NCBI RefSeq assembly: GCF_025965855.1
Contig: NZ_JAOPWB010000126.1
Span: 1 to 34,184 of the forward strand
Length of the DNA stretch: 34,184 nt
DNA from: Mycobacterium sp.
Lineage (GTDB): Bacteria; Actinomycetota; Actinomycetes; Mycobacteriales; Mycobacteriaceae
Direction: 5' to 3'
Shown here one piece after another: positions 1-6,203 of the stretch (its first letter is position 1; every line of letters starts with the position of its first letter). The position numbers and the translations under genes were made by a program. Under the pieces are notes generated by a model, which was not told the DNA's origin, made no database searches, and saw only the letters and a program-made list of their open reading frames with translations.

Positions 1-422
1 ATGACCGCCGGGATGAGCACATGGGACACCAGGCCCTTCCAGATCACCCCGTGCGCGCCGACGGCGGCGATCGTCGCGCCGACGATGCCGCCGATCAGCG
101 CGTGCGACGAGCTCGAGGGGATGCCGAGGAGCCAGGTGAGCAGGTTCCAGACGATGCCGCCAACGAGGCCGGCGAACACCAGATCCAGCGTCACAATGTG
201 CCCGTCAATCAGGCCTTTGGCGATGGTGGCCGCCACCGCGGTGGACATGAACGCGCCCACCAGGTTGAGCACCGCCGACAACGCGACAGCGGCCTTGGGC
301 GCCAGCGCGCCGCTGGCGATGGACGTTGCCATCGCGTTGCCGGTGTCGTGGAAGCCGTTGGTGAAATCGAAAGCGAGTGCCGTGATTACGACAATGATTA
401 GGAGGAACAAATCGATGTTCAC
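1..422 (-). CDS. pitA: PitA-type inorganic phosphate transporter (N-terminal part, runs off the window)
   Basis: This is the first ~140 residues of a PiT-family low-affinity phosphate permease of the inner membrane; the rest lies beyond base 1. I chose the GTG at 422, which gives the N-terminus VNIDLFLLIIVVITALAFDF. A hydrophobic helix is followed at once by the PiT signature NGFHDTGNAMATS (about residues 21-33), then by further membrane segments with small residues and the loop LGIPSSSSHALIGG, the conserved family loop. It follows the glyoxalase-family gene on the same strand after a 114-bp gap that could hold its own promoter. The gene order glyoxalase-pitA matches Rv0546c-Rv0545c of M. tuberculosis. 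Identity is confident; the exact start is less so. Confidence 0.9.
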   Translation of the reverse strand, partial: MNIDLFLLIIVVITALAFDFTNGFHDTGNAMATSIASGALAPKAAVALSAVLNLVGAFMSTAVAATIAKGLIDGHIVTLDLVFAGLVGGIVWNLLTWLLGIPSSSSHALIGGIVGATIAAVGAHGVIWKGLVSHVLIPAV

Positions 423-507
423 AGCGCCTGATTCTCGTAGTCGGGGGATTAAATTGTCGAATGGAGAGACGGCCGAAACGCAGGTGTACCTTGACTTGTC
501 GTCTGAT

Positions 508-524
508 GTTAGCTGTCAGTTAAC
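508..524. promoter_or_regulatory. Direct repeat upstream of pitA (GTTAgc-n5-GTTAac)
   Basis: GTTA occurs twice, 11 bp apart (508 and 519), so both copies face the same side of the helix. The repeat lies in the 114-bp gap before pitA. A response regulator of phosphate supply would be a natural reader, but this motif is not one I can assign. Confidence 0.2.
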
Positions 525-536
525 CCGATGTTGCCC

Positions 537-926
537 TCAGTCGCCGCGGGTGTCGCGGCGCAGCGGGTGATCCCCTGGGACCTCGACGAAAATCAGCGTG
601 ATCCCGTCGGGATCGGTCACGTGCATCTCGCGCAGGCCCCACGGTTCGCGGCGCGCATCGCGGGCGATCGGAACGCCCCGGCCCCGCAGCTCGGCCTGAG
701 TCGCCGCGACGTCGCGGACCTGGAGCCACAGCGCACCGGGGAAGGGTCCGCGGGAATGGTCCGGCGAGCCGTAGCCGGCCAGCTCCAGCAGGGACTGCCC
801 CGCGAAAAACACCGTCCCCGCGCCATATTCGCGGGCTATCGCCAGGCCGATCTCGTCGCGGTAGAAGCTCAACGACCGCTGATAGTCCGCCGGCCGGAGC
901 AGCATCCGGCTGGCCAGGATCTCCAT
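537..926 (-). CDS. Glyoxalase/bleomycin-resistance (VOC) fold protein, Rv0546c-like
   Basis: This is a 129-residue single VOC-fold protein starting at MEILASRMLLRPADYQRSLS. It shows the typical pattern of a paired beta-alpha-beta module: an N-terminal strand, the helix ADYQRSLSFYRDEIGL, a middle strand with LLELAGYG, and a C-terminal half ending REMHVTDPDGITLIFVEVP, where a Glu near the end is the usual metal ligand position. Length and neighbours match Rv0546c of M. tuberculosis. Such proteins are metal-dependent lyases, isomerases or dioxygenases, and the substrate cannot be read from the sequence. It lies 13 bp after the maleylpyruvate-isomerase-like gene, so the two are probably co-transcribed; both families include glyoxalase or thiol-dependent isomerase chemistry. 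Confidence 0.85.
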   Translation of the reverse strand: MEILASRMLLRPADYQRSLSFYRDEIGLAIAREYGAGTVFFAGQSLLELAGYGSPDHSRGPFPGALWLQVRDVAATQAELRGRGVPIARDARREPWGLREMHVTDPDGITLIFVEVPGDHPLRRDTRGD

Positions 927-939
927 AGCGTCGTGTCTA

Positions 940-1563
940 TCACGTGCACCGGCTTCGGAGGGTCTGGACGCCGGGGCCGACGAGGTCGTCGCAGGCGGCG
1001 GCCCGGCCCGTCGCGGCGAGCAACAGCGACAGCAGGGGGCCCTCGACGGGTTCTCCCTCCCCGTGTCGCCAGTCGTGATCGGTGGCGGACAGTGCCAGCC
1101 CGGCGATGCGGTTCTTGGAGCCGAGCAGCATGTTGGAGCCCTTGTAGAAGTCGATCGCCTGGCGGACGGCGTCGGGAGGGTAGGTGTGCGGGATGCCCAG
1201 CGGACGACGCACGTCCTCCCCATGCACCACCACCTCGCCCAGCCAGGAGGTTTTGGGGCCCGGCGGCGCGGAGGTGGAATTCTGCAGTCCCCGGAATTCC
1301 GCCAGGGTGGCGCCCGGGTCGGCGCCGCGGTGCTTGGCGATCTGACCGTTGGCGAACTTGTCGAAGTTGAACCCGGCCTTGGCCATGTTGAGGAAGAACG
1401 TGGCCGGGTTCAGCGAGGCCGTGGCCGACAGGTGCGCGACGATGTCGCGAACCGTCCAGCCCGGGCACAGCGACGGTGTATCCCATTGCGCCGGCGTCAG
1501 GTCGGCGAGGTCGCCGGCGAGCGCGCCGCGTTCGGCGGCGACGGTGGCCCAGAGATCAGACAC
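940..1563 (-). CDS. Maleylpyruvate isomerase / DinB-like family protein (mycothiol-dependent type)
   Basis: This 207-residue protein starts at GTG 1563, which is preceded by a strong AAGGAGG ribosome site. The N-terminal half carries the family landmarks: LCPGWTVRDIVAHLSATA (His44) and, after the middle helices, VVVHGEDVRRPLG (His114, Asp117). These fit the metal ligands of the four-helix DinB/MDMPI fold used by mycothiol-dependent enzymes. The C-terminal segment resembles the wHTH-like extension of the family. The substrate is unknown. It sits 28 bp after the upstream SDR gene and 13 bp before the glyoxalase-fold gene. I recall no equivalent at this position in M. tuberculosis, so it looks like a lineage-specific insertion into the operon. 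Confidence 0.8.
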   Translation of the reverse strand: MSDLWATVAAERGALAGDLADLTPAQWDTPSLCPGWTVRDIVAHLSATASLNPATFFLNMAKAGFNFDKFANGQIAKHRGADPGATLAEFRGLQNSTSAPPGPKTSWLGEVVVHGEDVRRPLGIPHTYPPDAVRQAIDFYKGSNMLLGSKNRIAGLALSATDHDWRHGEGEPVEGPLLSLLLAATGRAAACDDLVGPGVQTLRSRCT

Positions 1564-1591
1564 AGCAACCTCCTTCAGGGTTGAGCCGGTT

Positions 1592-2488
1592 TCAGGTATC
1601 CGCCTTCTGGTTGGGCTGGATGGTCTGGCGCTGCATGAGCATGTTGACCCAGCGGGGCCCGAAGGTGTCCAGCGCCTTGGCGGCAATCGCCATCCGCGGT
1701 GCGATCCGCACCGGCCGGGTGCGGGCGGCGGTGACCATCCACTCGGCGGCCTCCTGTGACGTCAGCGCGGGCATCCCGTCGTAGGCCTTCGTCGGCGCGA
1801 TCATCGGCGTGGCCACCAGCGGGTAATACAGCGTCGTCGAATGCACACCCCTGCGGCCCCACTCGGTTTCGACGACCCGGCTCACCGTCGACAGCGCGGC
1901 CTTGGAGGCGTTGTAGACCGAAAACAGCGGCGACGCCTCCGACAAGACGCCCCACGTCGAGACGTTGATGATGTGACCGTCGCCGCGCTCGAGCATCGCG
2001 GGCGCGAGCCCGCGGATCAGCCGCAGCGGCGCGTAGTAGTTGAGCACCATGGTCCGCTCCACATCGTGCCAGCGCTCCAGCGACTCGGCCAGCGGCCGCC
2101 GGATGGACCGGCCGGCGTTGTTGATCAGGATATCGACGCCGCCGAGGCGCTTTTCGACGTCGGCGACCAAAGCGTCGACCGCGTCCATGTCCGAGACGTC
2201 GCAGGGGATCGGTACGGCTCGGCCGCCGGCCTTCGTGATGCGGTCCGCCAGCGTGTCGAGCAGGTCCTCGCGGCGGGCGACCACGACCACCGTCGCGCCG
2301 GCGCCGGCCAACTGTTCGGCCCCGGCCTCGCCGATGCCCGACGATGCCCCGGTCAGCAGGATCCGCTTGCCGTCGAGGTCGACCGGCTTGATCGCGGGCC
2401 GGTTGACCAGTATCTGCGGCGACATGGGCGGTCGCATGGTCGCCAGCACGATCTGGTCTTTGAACCTGCTAAGTGGACTCTTGCTCAC
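1592..2488 (-). CDS. Short-chain dehydrogenase/reductase, Rv0547c-like
   Basis: This is a 298-residue classical SDR. It has the cofactor motif TGASSGIG (about residues 46-53), the structural motif NNAG, the catalytic Ser in NVSTWG and the catalytic pair YNASK. An N-terminal extension of about 40 residues (MSKSPLSRF...) precedes the Rossmann fold. ARREDL after the second strand suggests NADP(H). It follows menB by 27 bp on the same strand, as Rv0547c follows Rv0548c in M. tuberculosis, so it is probably translated from the menB transcript. No role in menaquinone synthesis is established; a lipid or quinone-like carbonyl substrate is a guess. Confidence 0.88.
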   Translation of the reverse strand: MSKSPLSRFKDQIVLATMRPPMSPQILVNRPAIKPVDLDGKRILLTGASSGIGEAGAEQLAGAGATVVVVARREDLLDTLADRITKAGGRAVPIPCDVSDMDAVDALVADVEKRLGGVDILINNAGRSIRRPLAESLERWHDVERTMVLNYYAPLRLIRGLAPAMLERGDGHIINVSTWGVLSEASPLFSVYNASKAALSTVSRVVETEWGRRGVHSTTLYYPLVATPMIAPTKAYDGMPALTSQEAAEWMVTAARTRPVRIAPRMAIAAKALDTFGPRWVNMLMQRQTIQPNQKADT

Positions 2489-2515
2489 GTGGGGAGTCTA
2501 GGCGGCGGCTCGACC

Positions 2516-3418
2516 TCAGAAGTAGCGCGGGAACGGGCTCCAGTCCGGCGGCCTCTTCTCCAGGAAAGCGTCGCGGCCTTCCACGGCCTCGTCGGTCATG
2601 TACGCCAGCCGGGTGGCCTCGCCGGCGAAGAGCTGCTGGCCCACCAGCCCGTCGTCGAGCAGGTTGAACGCGAACTTCAGCATCCGTTGCGCCTGAGGGG
2701 ATTTCGCGTTGATCGCCGCCGCCCACTCGATGCCGACTCGTTCCAGGTCGGCGTGGTCCACGACCTCGTTGACCGCGCCCATGTGGTGCATCTGCTCGGC
2801 GGTGTAGCTGCGGCCCAGGAAAAAGATCTCGCGGGCGAACTTCTGGCCCACCTGACGAGCCAGATACGCGCTGCCGTAACCGCCGTCGAAGCTGCCGACG
2901 TCGGCGTCGGTCTGCTTGAAGAGCGCGTGTTCGCGGCTGGCCAGGGTGAGGTCGCAGACGACGTGCAGGCTGTGCCCACCCCCGGCGGCCCACCCGTTGA
3001 CCAGGCAGATGACCACCTTGGGCATGAAGCGGATCAGCCGCTGCACCTCGAGGATGTGCAACCGGCCGGCGCGGGCGACATCAACGGTGTCGGCGGTCTC
3101 CCCACTCGCGTATTGATAGCCGGACCGGCCGCGGATGCGCTGATCGCCGCCGGAGCAAAACGCCCAGCCGCCATCCTTCGGCGACGGGCCGTTGCCGGTC
3201 AGCAGCACCACGCCCACGTCGGGCGACATCCGGGCGTGGTCGAGCGCGGTGTACAGCTCGTCGACGGTGTGCGGCCGGAACGCGTTGCGCACCTCGGGAC
3301 GGTTGAACGCCACCCGCACCGTGGCGCCGGCGACATGGCGGTGGTAGGTGATGTCGGTCAGGTCGCCGAATCCGTCGACCGGACGCCAGGCCTGCGCATC
3401 AAATGGGTTGTCACTCAA
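2516..3418 (-). CDS. menB: 1,4-dihydroxy-2-naphthoyl-CoA synthase
   Basis: MenB closes the second aromatic ring of menaquinone by an intramolecular Claisen condensation of o-succinylbenzoyl-CoA. This 300-residue crotonase-fold protein matches what I recall of M. tuberculosis MenB nearly throughout: VRVAFNRPEVRNAFRP near the N-terminus, the oxyanion-hole region WAFCSGGDQRIRG, GWAAGGGHSLHVVCDL, DADVGSFDGGYGSAYL and the C-terminus RPPDWSPFPRYF. I chose TTG 3418, which overlaps the stop of the upstream lipoprotein gene by 4 bases (TTGA) with GGAG about 10 bases upstream. The frame stays open and MenB-like a few codons further (GRSSTALSD), so an upstream start is possible. Identity is very secure. 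Confidence 0.96.
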   Translation of the reverse strand: MSDNPFDAQAWRPVDGFGDLTDITYHRHVAGATVRVAFNRPEVRNAFRPHTVDELYTALDHARMSPDVGVVLLTGNGPSPKDGGWAFCSGGDQRIRGRSGYQYASGETADTVDVARAGRLHILEVQRLIRFMPKVVICLVNGWAAGGGHSLHVVCDLTLASREHALFKQTDADVGSFDGGYGSAYLARQVGQKFAREIFFLGRSYTAEQMHHMGAVNEVVDHADLERVGIEWAAAINAKSPQAQRMLKFAFNLLDDGLVGQQLFAGEATRLAYMTDEAVEGRDAFLEKRPPDWSPFPRYF

Positions 3419-4110
3419 GGCTGTTGAACTCCGTCCTTGCTGATGGTGAGGTCGCCGCAGCTGATCGTCTGCGCCGAGACCACCGCGGGGTCCTGCGCGG
3501 AAGTGGCGGTCACGGTGTCGGACTGTCCGATGGTAGCCAGCGTGCCGTTGATGTCGATCTCGGTGCGGCGCACCGTCCACTGGCCATCATTGTTCAACGC
3601 CCGCAGCCCGACCAAGTGCCGGCCGGCCGATGGTGGGCCGAGGTCGCCGCAGCCGATTCCGGTGCCGTTGTCGCGCAAATTTTGAAGGTCGAACAGGAAC
3701 GGCGCGCCCTGGTTGTCGGCGGCGGTCTGCAGCCGGCAGTCGGCGAACACGTACAGGTGCGCGCCGCGCCCGTCGCTGACGATGATCTGGTGCTGCCCAT
3801 CTTGTTGAGCGTCGATTGCCAAGGCGCTCAATGGGAGTGGGCTCGCCGACGACACCTGTACGTCGGAGTTTGCGCCGCTCGCCGTCGTGACGCCGGCGAT
3901 TCGGTCGGTGCGGCCGCTGCCGTCGCGAATCTGCCCGATCCACAACGTGTCCGGCTGGCCGTCCCAGTCGAGATCACCGACCTTGCGCATGCCCGCGCCG
4001 GCCGGGGGAGGGGCGCCGCCGGGGGCGCAGCCCGTCGCCGCGAACGAGCGCCCCGCGGGGACGCTCACACATGCCGTGAGCAACAGGCATACCAGCAGCA
4101 CGCGCCGCAT
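3415..4110 (-). CDS. Putative lipoprotein with an Asp-rich (FG-GAP/VCBS-like) segment
   Basis: This 231-residue exported protein begins MRRVLLVCLLLTAC: a short charged start, a hydrophobic core and a lipobox LTAC with Cys14 as the lipidation site. A second possible Sec cleavage (SFA-AT) lies 11 residues later, so it may instead be secreted. The mature part contains KVGDLDWDGQPDTLWIG (about residues 43-59), an Asp-rich loop like the calcium loops of FG-GAP/VCBS repeats, then strand-rich sequence with several Cys that could form disulfides. Function is unknown. It starts 5 bp after the nitroreductase-family gene and overlaps menB by 4 bases, so it is translationally coupled to menB. I recall no equivalent at this place in M. 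tuberculosis. Confidence 0.75.
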   Translation of the reverse strand: MRRVLLVCLLLTACVSVPAGRSFAATGCAPGGAPPPAGAGMRKVGDLDWDGQPDTLWIGQIRDGSGRTDRIAGVTTASGANSDVQVSSASPLPLSALAIDAQQDGQHQIIVSDGRGAHLYVFADCRLQTAADNQGAPFLFDLQNLRDNGTGIGCGDLGPPSAGRHLVGLRALNNDGQWTVRRTEIDINGTLATIGQSDTVTATSAQDPAVVSAQTISCGDLTISKDGVQQP

Positions 4111-4115
4111 CGCGA

Positions 4116-4589
4116 CTACACCGGGTCCAGACGGAAGACCGCGCAGCGGCCGGCCAGGGCTTCGAACTCCTCGGGGCGGCCGTCGGTGATCAGTCCCGCC
4201 CGCTTCATGAATCCGACGCCGGTGGGCACCTGTGTCGGGTAGTCGCGGAGAATCGGCCTCGAATCCGCCGGCGACAGCTCCACCATCCGCATTGTCTGGG
4301 TGCGGCGGCCGCGGGCCAACGTCACCTGGCCGGCGGCGCGCACGTTGGCCACCCAATCCGCGCCCGGGAATCCGGCGACGACGTACCGGCTGCCGTCGAC
4401 GATCATCGGGGTCACCGGCGTCGACCGCTCACGACCGGATTTGCGTCCCCGCAGCGTCAGCACGGCCGGGCTCTCGCCGCCGAAACGCATTCCCAGCCGC
4501 GACATCTGGATGAAGATCTTGTTGGCCGGTGTCAGCCACCACGGTGGCCTGATCCGATCACTGGCGCCCACGCGTGCCAGAGTAGTCAT
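4116..4589 (-). CDS. F420-dependent (deazaflavin) nitroreductase-family protein
   Basis: This 157-residue protein belongs to the Ddn/DUF385 split-barrel family, which uses or binds the deazaflavin cofactor F420. Landmarks are VLTLRGRKSGRERSTPV, the strand YVVAGFPGADWVANVRA (family pattern of G-x-D...W..N) and the following VTLARGRR. The ATG at 4589 is preceded by the 3' end of the aldo/keto reductase gene, whose restored frame overlaps it by 32 bases; a slightly later start cannot be excluded. Characterised members reduce quinones or nitroaromatics, so a quinone-related role beside the menaquinone genes is attractive but only inferred. Confidence 0.85.
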   Translation of the reverse strand: MTTLARVGASDRIRPPWWLTPANKIFIQMSRLGMRFGGESPAVLTLRGRKSGRERSTPVTPMIVDGSRYVVAGFPGADWVANVRAAGQVTLARGRRTQTMRMVELSPADSRPILRDYPTQVPTGVGFMKRAGLITDGRPEEFEALAGRCAVFRLDPV

Positions 4590-5479
4590 GGCCCGCTGGC
4601 GAGCCGACGGCGTCCAGCCGCGCGATCGCATCCGCGCTCAGCGAGACGTCGGCCGCGCCGATGTTCTCCTCGAGGTGCGCGATCGCTCGTGTGCCGGGAA
4701 TCAGCAACGTGTTCGGCGCGTGGGCCAACAGCCACGCCAGTCCGACTTGGGCTGGCGTGCAGCCGATTTGGCGGGCGACCTCGACCACCACCGCGTCGTC
4801 GGCGACCTTGGGGAAACCCGGGAGGGACGACCCCAACGGGGAAGAACGGCACCCAGGCGATGCCCTCGGCCACGCACAGGTCGAGCGTGGCTTCCTGCGA
4901 GCGGTCAAGCACGCTGTAGGCATTCTGCACGCAGACGATGCCCGCGGGCAGGGCCCGTCGGACCACGTCGAGAGGCACGCTGCTCACGCCGATCGCGCCG
5001 ATCTTGCCCTCGTCGCGCAGCGCGATCATCTCGGCGAGCTGGTCGTGGAGGTCGACGATCTGGTCGCCCTCGGCGGTCACGCCGGGCCCAAGGTCCATGC
5101 GCCGCAGATTGACCACCGGGACGCGCTCGAGACCCAGCTGCGACAGATCGTCCTCGACCGCGGCGCGCAGCTCGGCGGGCTTTTGCGCCGGGGTCAACGG
5201 TATGGGATGTTCGCCGGTGTATCGAGCACCGACCTTGCTGGCGATGACGAGGTCGTCTGGATAGGGGGCCAGCGCCGCGCGGATCCGGCGGTTCACCTCA
5301 CCCGGGCCATAAAACGACGCGGTGTCGATGTGGTTGACGCCGAGTTCGACGGCGCGGCGCAGCACCGCGGCCGCGTCCTCCGGGGATGCCTCGAACAGTT
5401 GCATCGCGCCGTAGCCGACGCGGGCAACGGTCGAGGTGCCGATGTTGCCGGCACCGCCGGGCTGCGGCTTGTCCCTCAT
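4558..5479 (-). pseudogene. Aldo/keto reductase with a single +1 frameshift
   Basis: The gene starts at ATG 5479 (GAGGGG ribosome site) and encodes a complete AKR split over two frames. Frame one gives VGYGAMQLFE, the catalytic Asp52 and Tyr57 in HIDTASFYG, Lys82 in VIASKVGA, and runs to GIAWVPFFP (residue 214). The expected continuation LGSSLPGFPKVADDAVV through AQVGLAWLLAHAPN to the TGA at 4558 is one frame away. Removing one base from the G-run at 4838-4841 (a C-run on the coding strand) restores 306 residues. The usual catalytic His is replaced (NLRRMD), as in one AKR subgroup. It is transcribed away from the tetR gene. It may be a real inactivation or a sequencing error. Confidence 0.85.
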
Positions 5480-5510
5480 GGTGTTCCCCTCGTGCCAGAC
5501 TGGAAGAAAT

Positions 5511-5526
5511 GCGGAGGATCCTCCGC
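5511..5526. promoter_or_regulatory. TetR operator 1, perfect 16-bp palindrome
   Basis: GCGGAGGATCCTCCGC is a perfect palindrome between the divergent aldo/keto reductase and tetR genes, 31 bp upstream of the reductase start. A second, near-identical copy lies 36 bp away (centre to centre). Autoregulation by the adjacent TetR protein is inferred from position and symmetry. Confidence 0.7.
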
Positions 5527-5546
5527 TTGTGCCGAGCCTAGCAGAA

Positions 5547-5562
5547 ACGGAGGGACCTCCGC
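5547..5562. promoter_or_regulatory. TetR operator 2, near-palindrome overlapping the tetR ribosome site
   Basis: ACGGAGGGACCTCCGC repeats operator 1 with three differences, leaving outer half-sites CGGAGG/CCTCCG intact. It contains the GGAGGG that would serve as the tetR ribosome-binding site and ends one base before the TTG start, so bound repressor would also block its own gene. Confidence 0.65.
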
Positions 5563-5563
5563 T

Positions 5564-6112
5564 TTGGTCGAACCAACCCGGTCCGACGCGCGCCGCAACC
5601 GCGAAAGGCTGCTCCGCGCGGCGACCGCGGCGTTCACCACCTCGGACGGGGGACCCGTGTCGCTCGAGTCGATCGCGCGGGACGCCGGCGTCGGGATCGG
5701 CACGCTCTACCGCCATTTCCCGACCCGGGAGGCCCTCGTCGAGGCGATCTACCGTGCCGAGCTCGCGGAAATGGCCGCGGCGGCCGAACAGCTGCTCAAG
5801 CGGCATCCGCCCAGCACTGCCCTGCGACGCTGGATGGACCGCTACGCGAGCTTCGTGGCCGCCAAGCGGGGGATGGCGGAGTCGCTACACGCGATCTTCG
5901 ACTCCGGCGCCATGGAGCCCAGCCAGACTCGCGACAGCATCGTCGGCGCCGTCGACCTGCTGCTGCGGGCCGGCGCCGGCTCCGGGAGCCTGCGCGCCGA
6001 CGTGCAGGCCGACGATGTGGTGTCCAGCCTGATCGGCATCTTTCTGGCCAGCGGTTCGCCGGAGCAGAGGGGCCGCATGCTGGACCTGCTGGCGGCCGGC
6101 GTGGCCAGCTAA
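5564..6112 (+). CDS. TetR/AcrR-family transcriptional regulator
   Basis: This 182-residue regulator has its DNA-binding domain at residues 8-55: RRNRERLLRAATAAF, then the helix-turn-helix VSLESIARDAGVGIGTLYRHFPTREAL. The helical C-terminal ligand-binding domain follows. I chose TTG 5564 because it is the only start in frame close to the domain and GGAGGG stands 9 bases upstream. It is divergent from the aldo/keto reductase gene, and the two palindromes between them are the likely binding sites. It would therefore control the reductase, possibly the nitroreductase-lipoprotein-menB transcript downstream of it, and itself. The inducing ligand is unknown. The 3' end is marked by a 17-bp tandem duplication. 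Confidence 0.9.
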   Translation: MVEPTRSDARRNRERLLRAATAAFTTSDGGPVSLESIARDAGVGIGTLYRHFPTREALVEAIYRAELAEMAAAAEQLLKRHPPSTALRRWMDRYASFVAAKRGMAESLHAIFDSGAMEPSQTRDSIVGAVDLLLRAGAGSGSLRADVQADDVVSSLIGIFLASGSPEQRGRMLDLLAAGVAS

Positions 6113-6137
6113 TTCGCCGAGCCAGCTAATTCGCCGA
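6104..6137 (+). repeat. 17-bp tandem duplication at the 3' end of tetR
   Basis: GCCAGCTAATTCGCCGA is present twice head to tail (6104-6120 and 6121-6137). The first copy contains the tetR stop codon TAA; the duplicate extends into the intergenic hairpin. It looks like a recent slippage event. Confidence 0.85.
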
Positions 6138-6191
6138 GCAGACGCAAAAGCCCCCAATGTTGCGGCGTGTCGGGGACTTGTGTGTCTGCTC
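6136..6191. repeat. Inverted repeat of the GAGCAGACGCAAA type, probable bidirectional terminator
   Basis: Two 20-base arms (6136-6155 and 6172-6191) pair with a few mismatches around a 16-base loop; both begin GAGCAGAC when read outward to inward. It lies between the convergent ends of tetR and fadD8, where a terminator is expected. A second copy of the core motif is at 16817-16870. Confidence 0.65.
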
Positions 6192-6203
6192 ACGGTAAAG
6201 CCC

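Noticed and set aside
1..570. 189-codon plus-strand frame at the window start
   Set aside because: It runs antisense through pitA, whose PiT signature on the minus strand is clear.
1841..3427. 528-codon open frame on the plus strand
   Set aside because: It is antisense to menB and the Rv0547c-like SDR; its composition (runs of R, G, A, H, D) is typical of a shadow frame in high-GC DNA.
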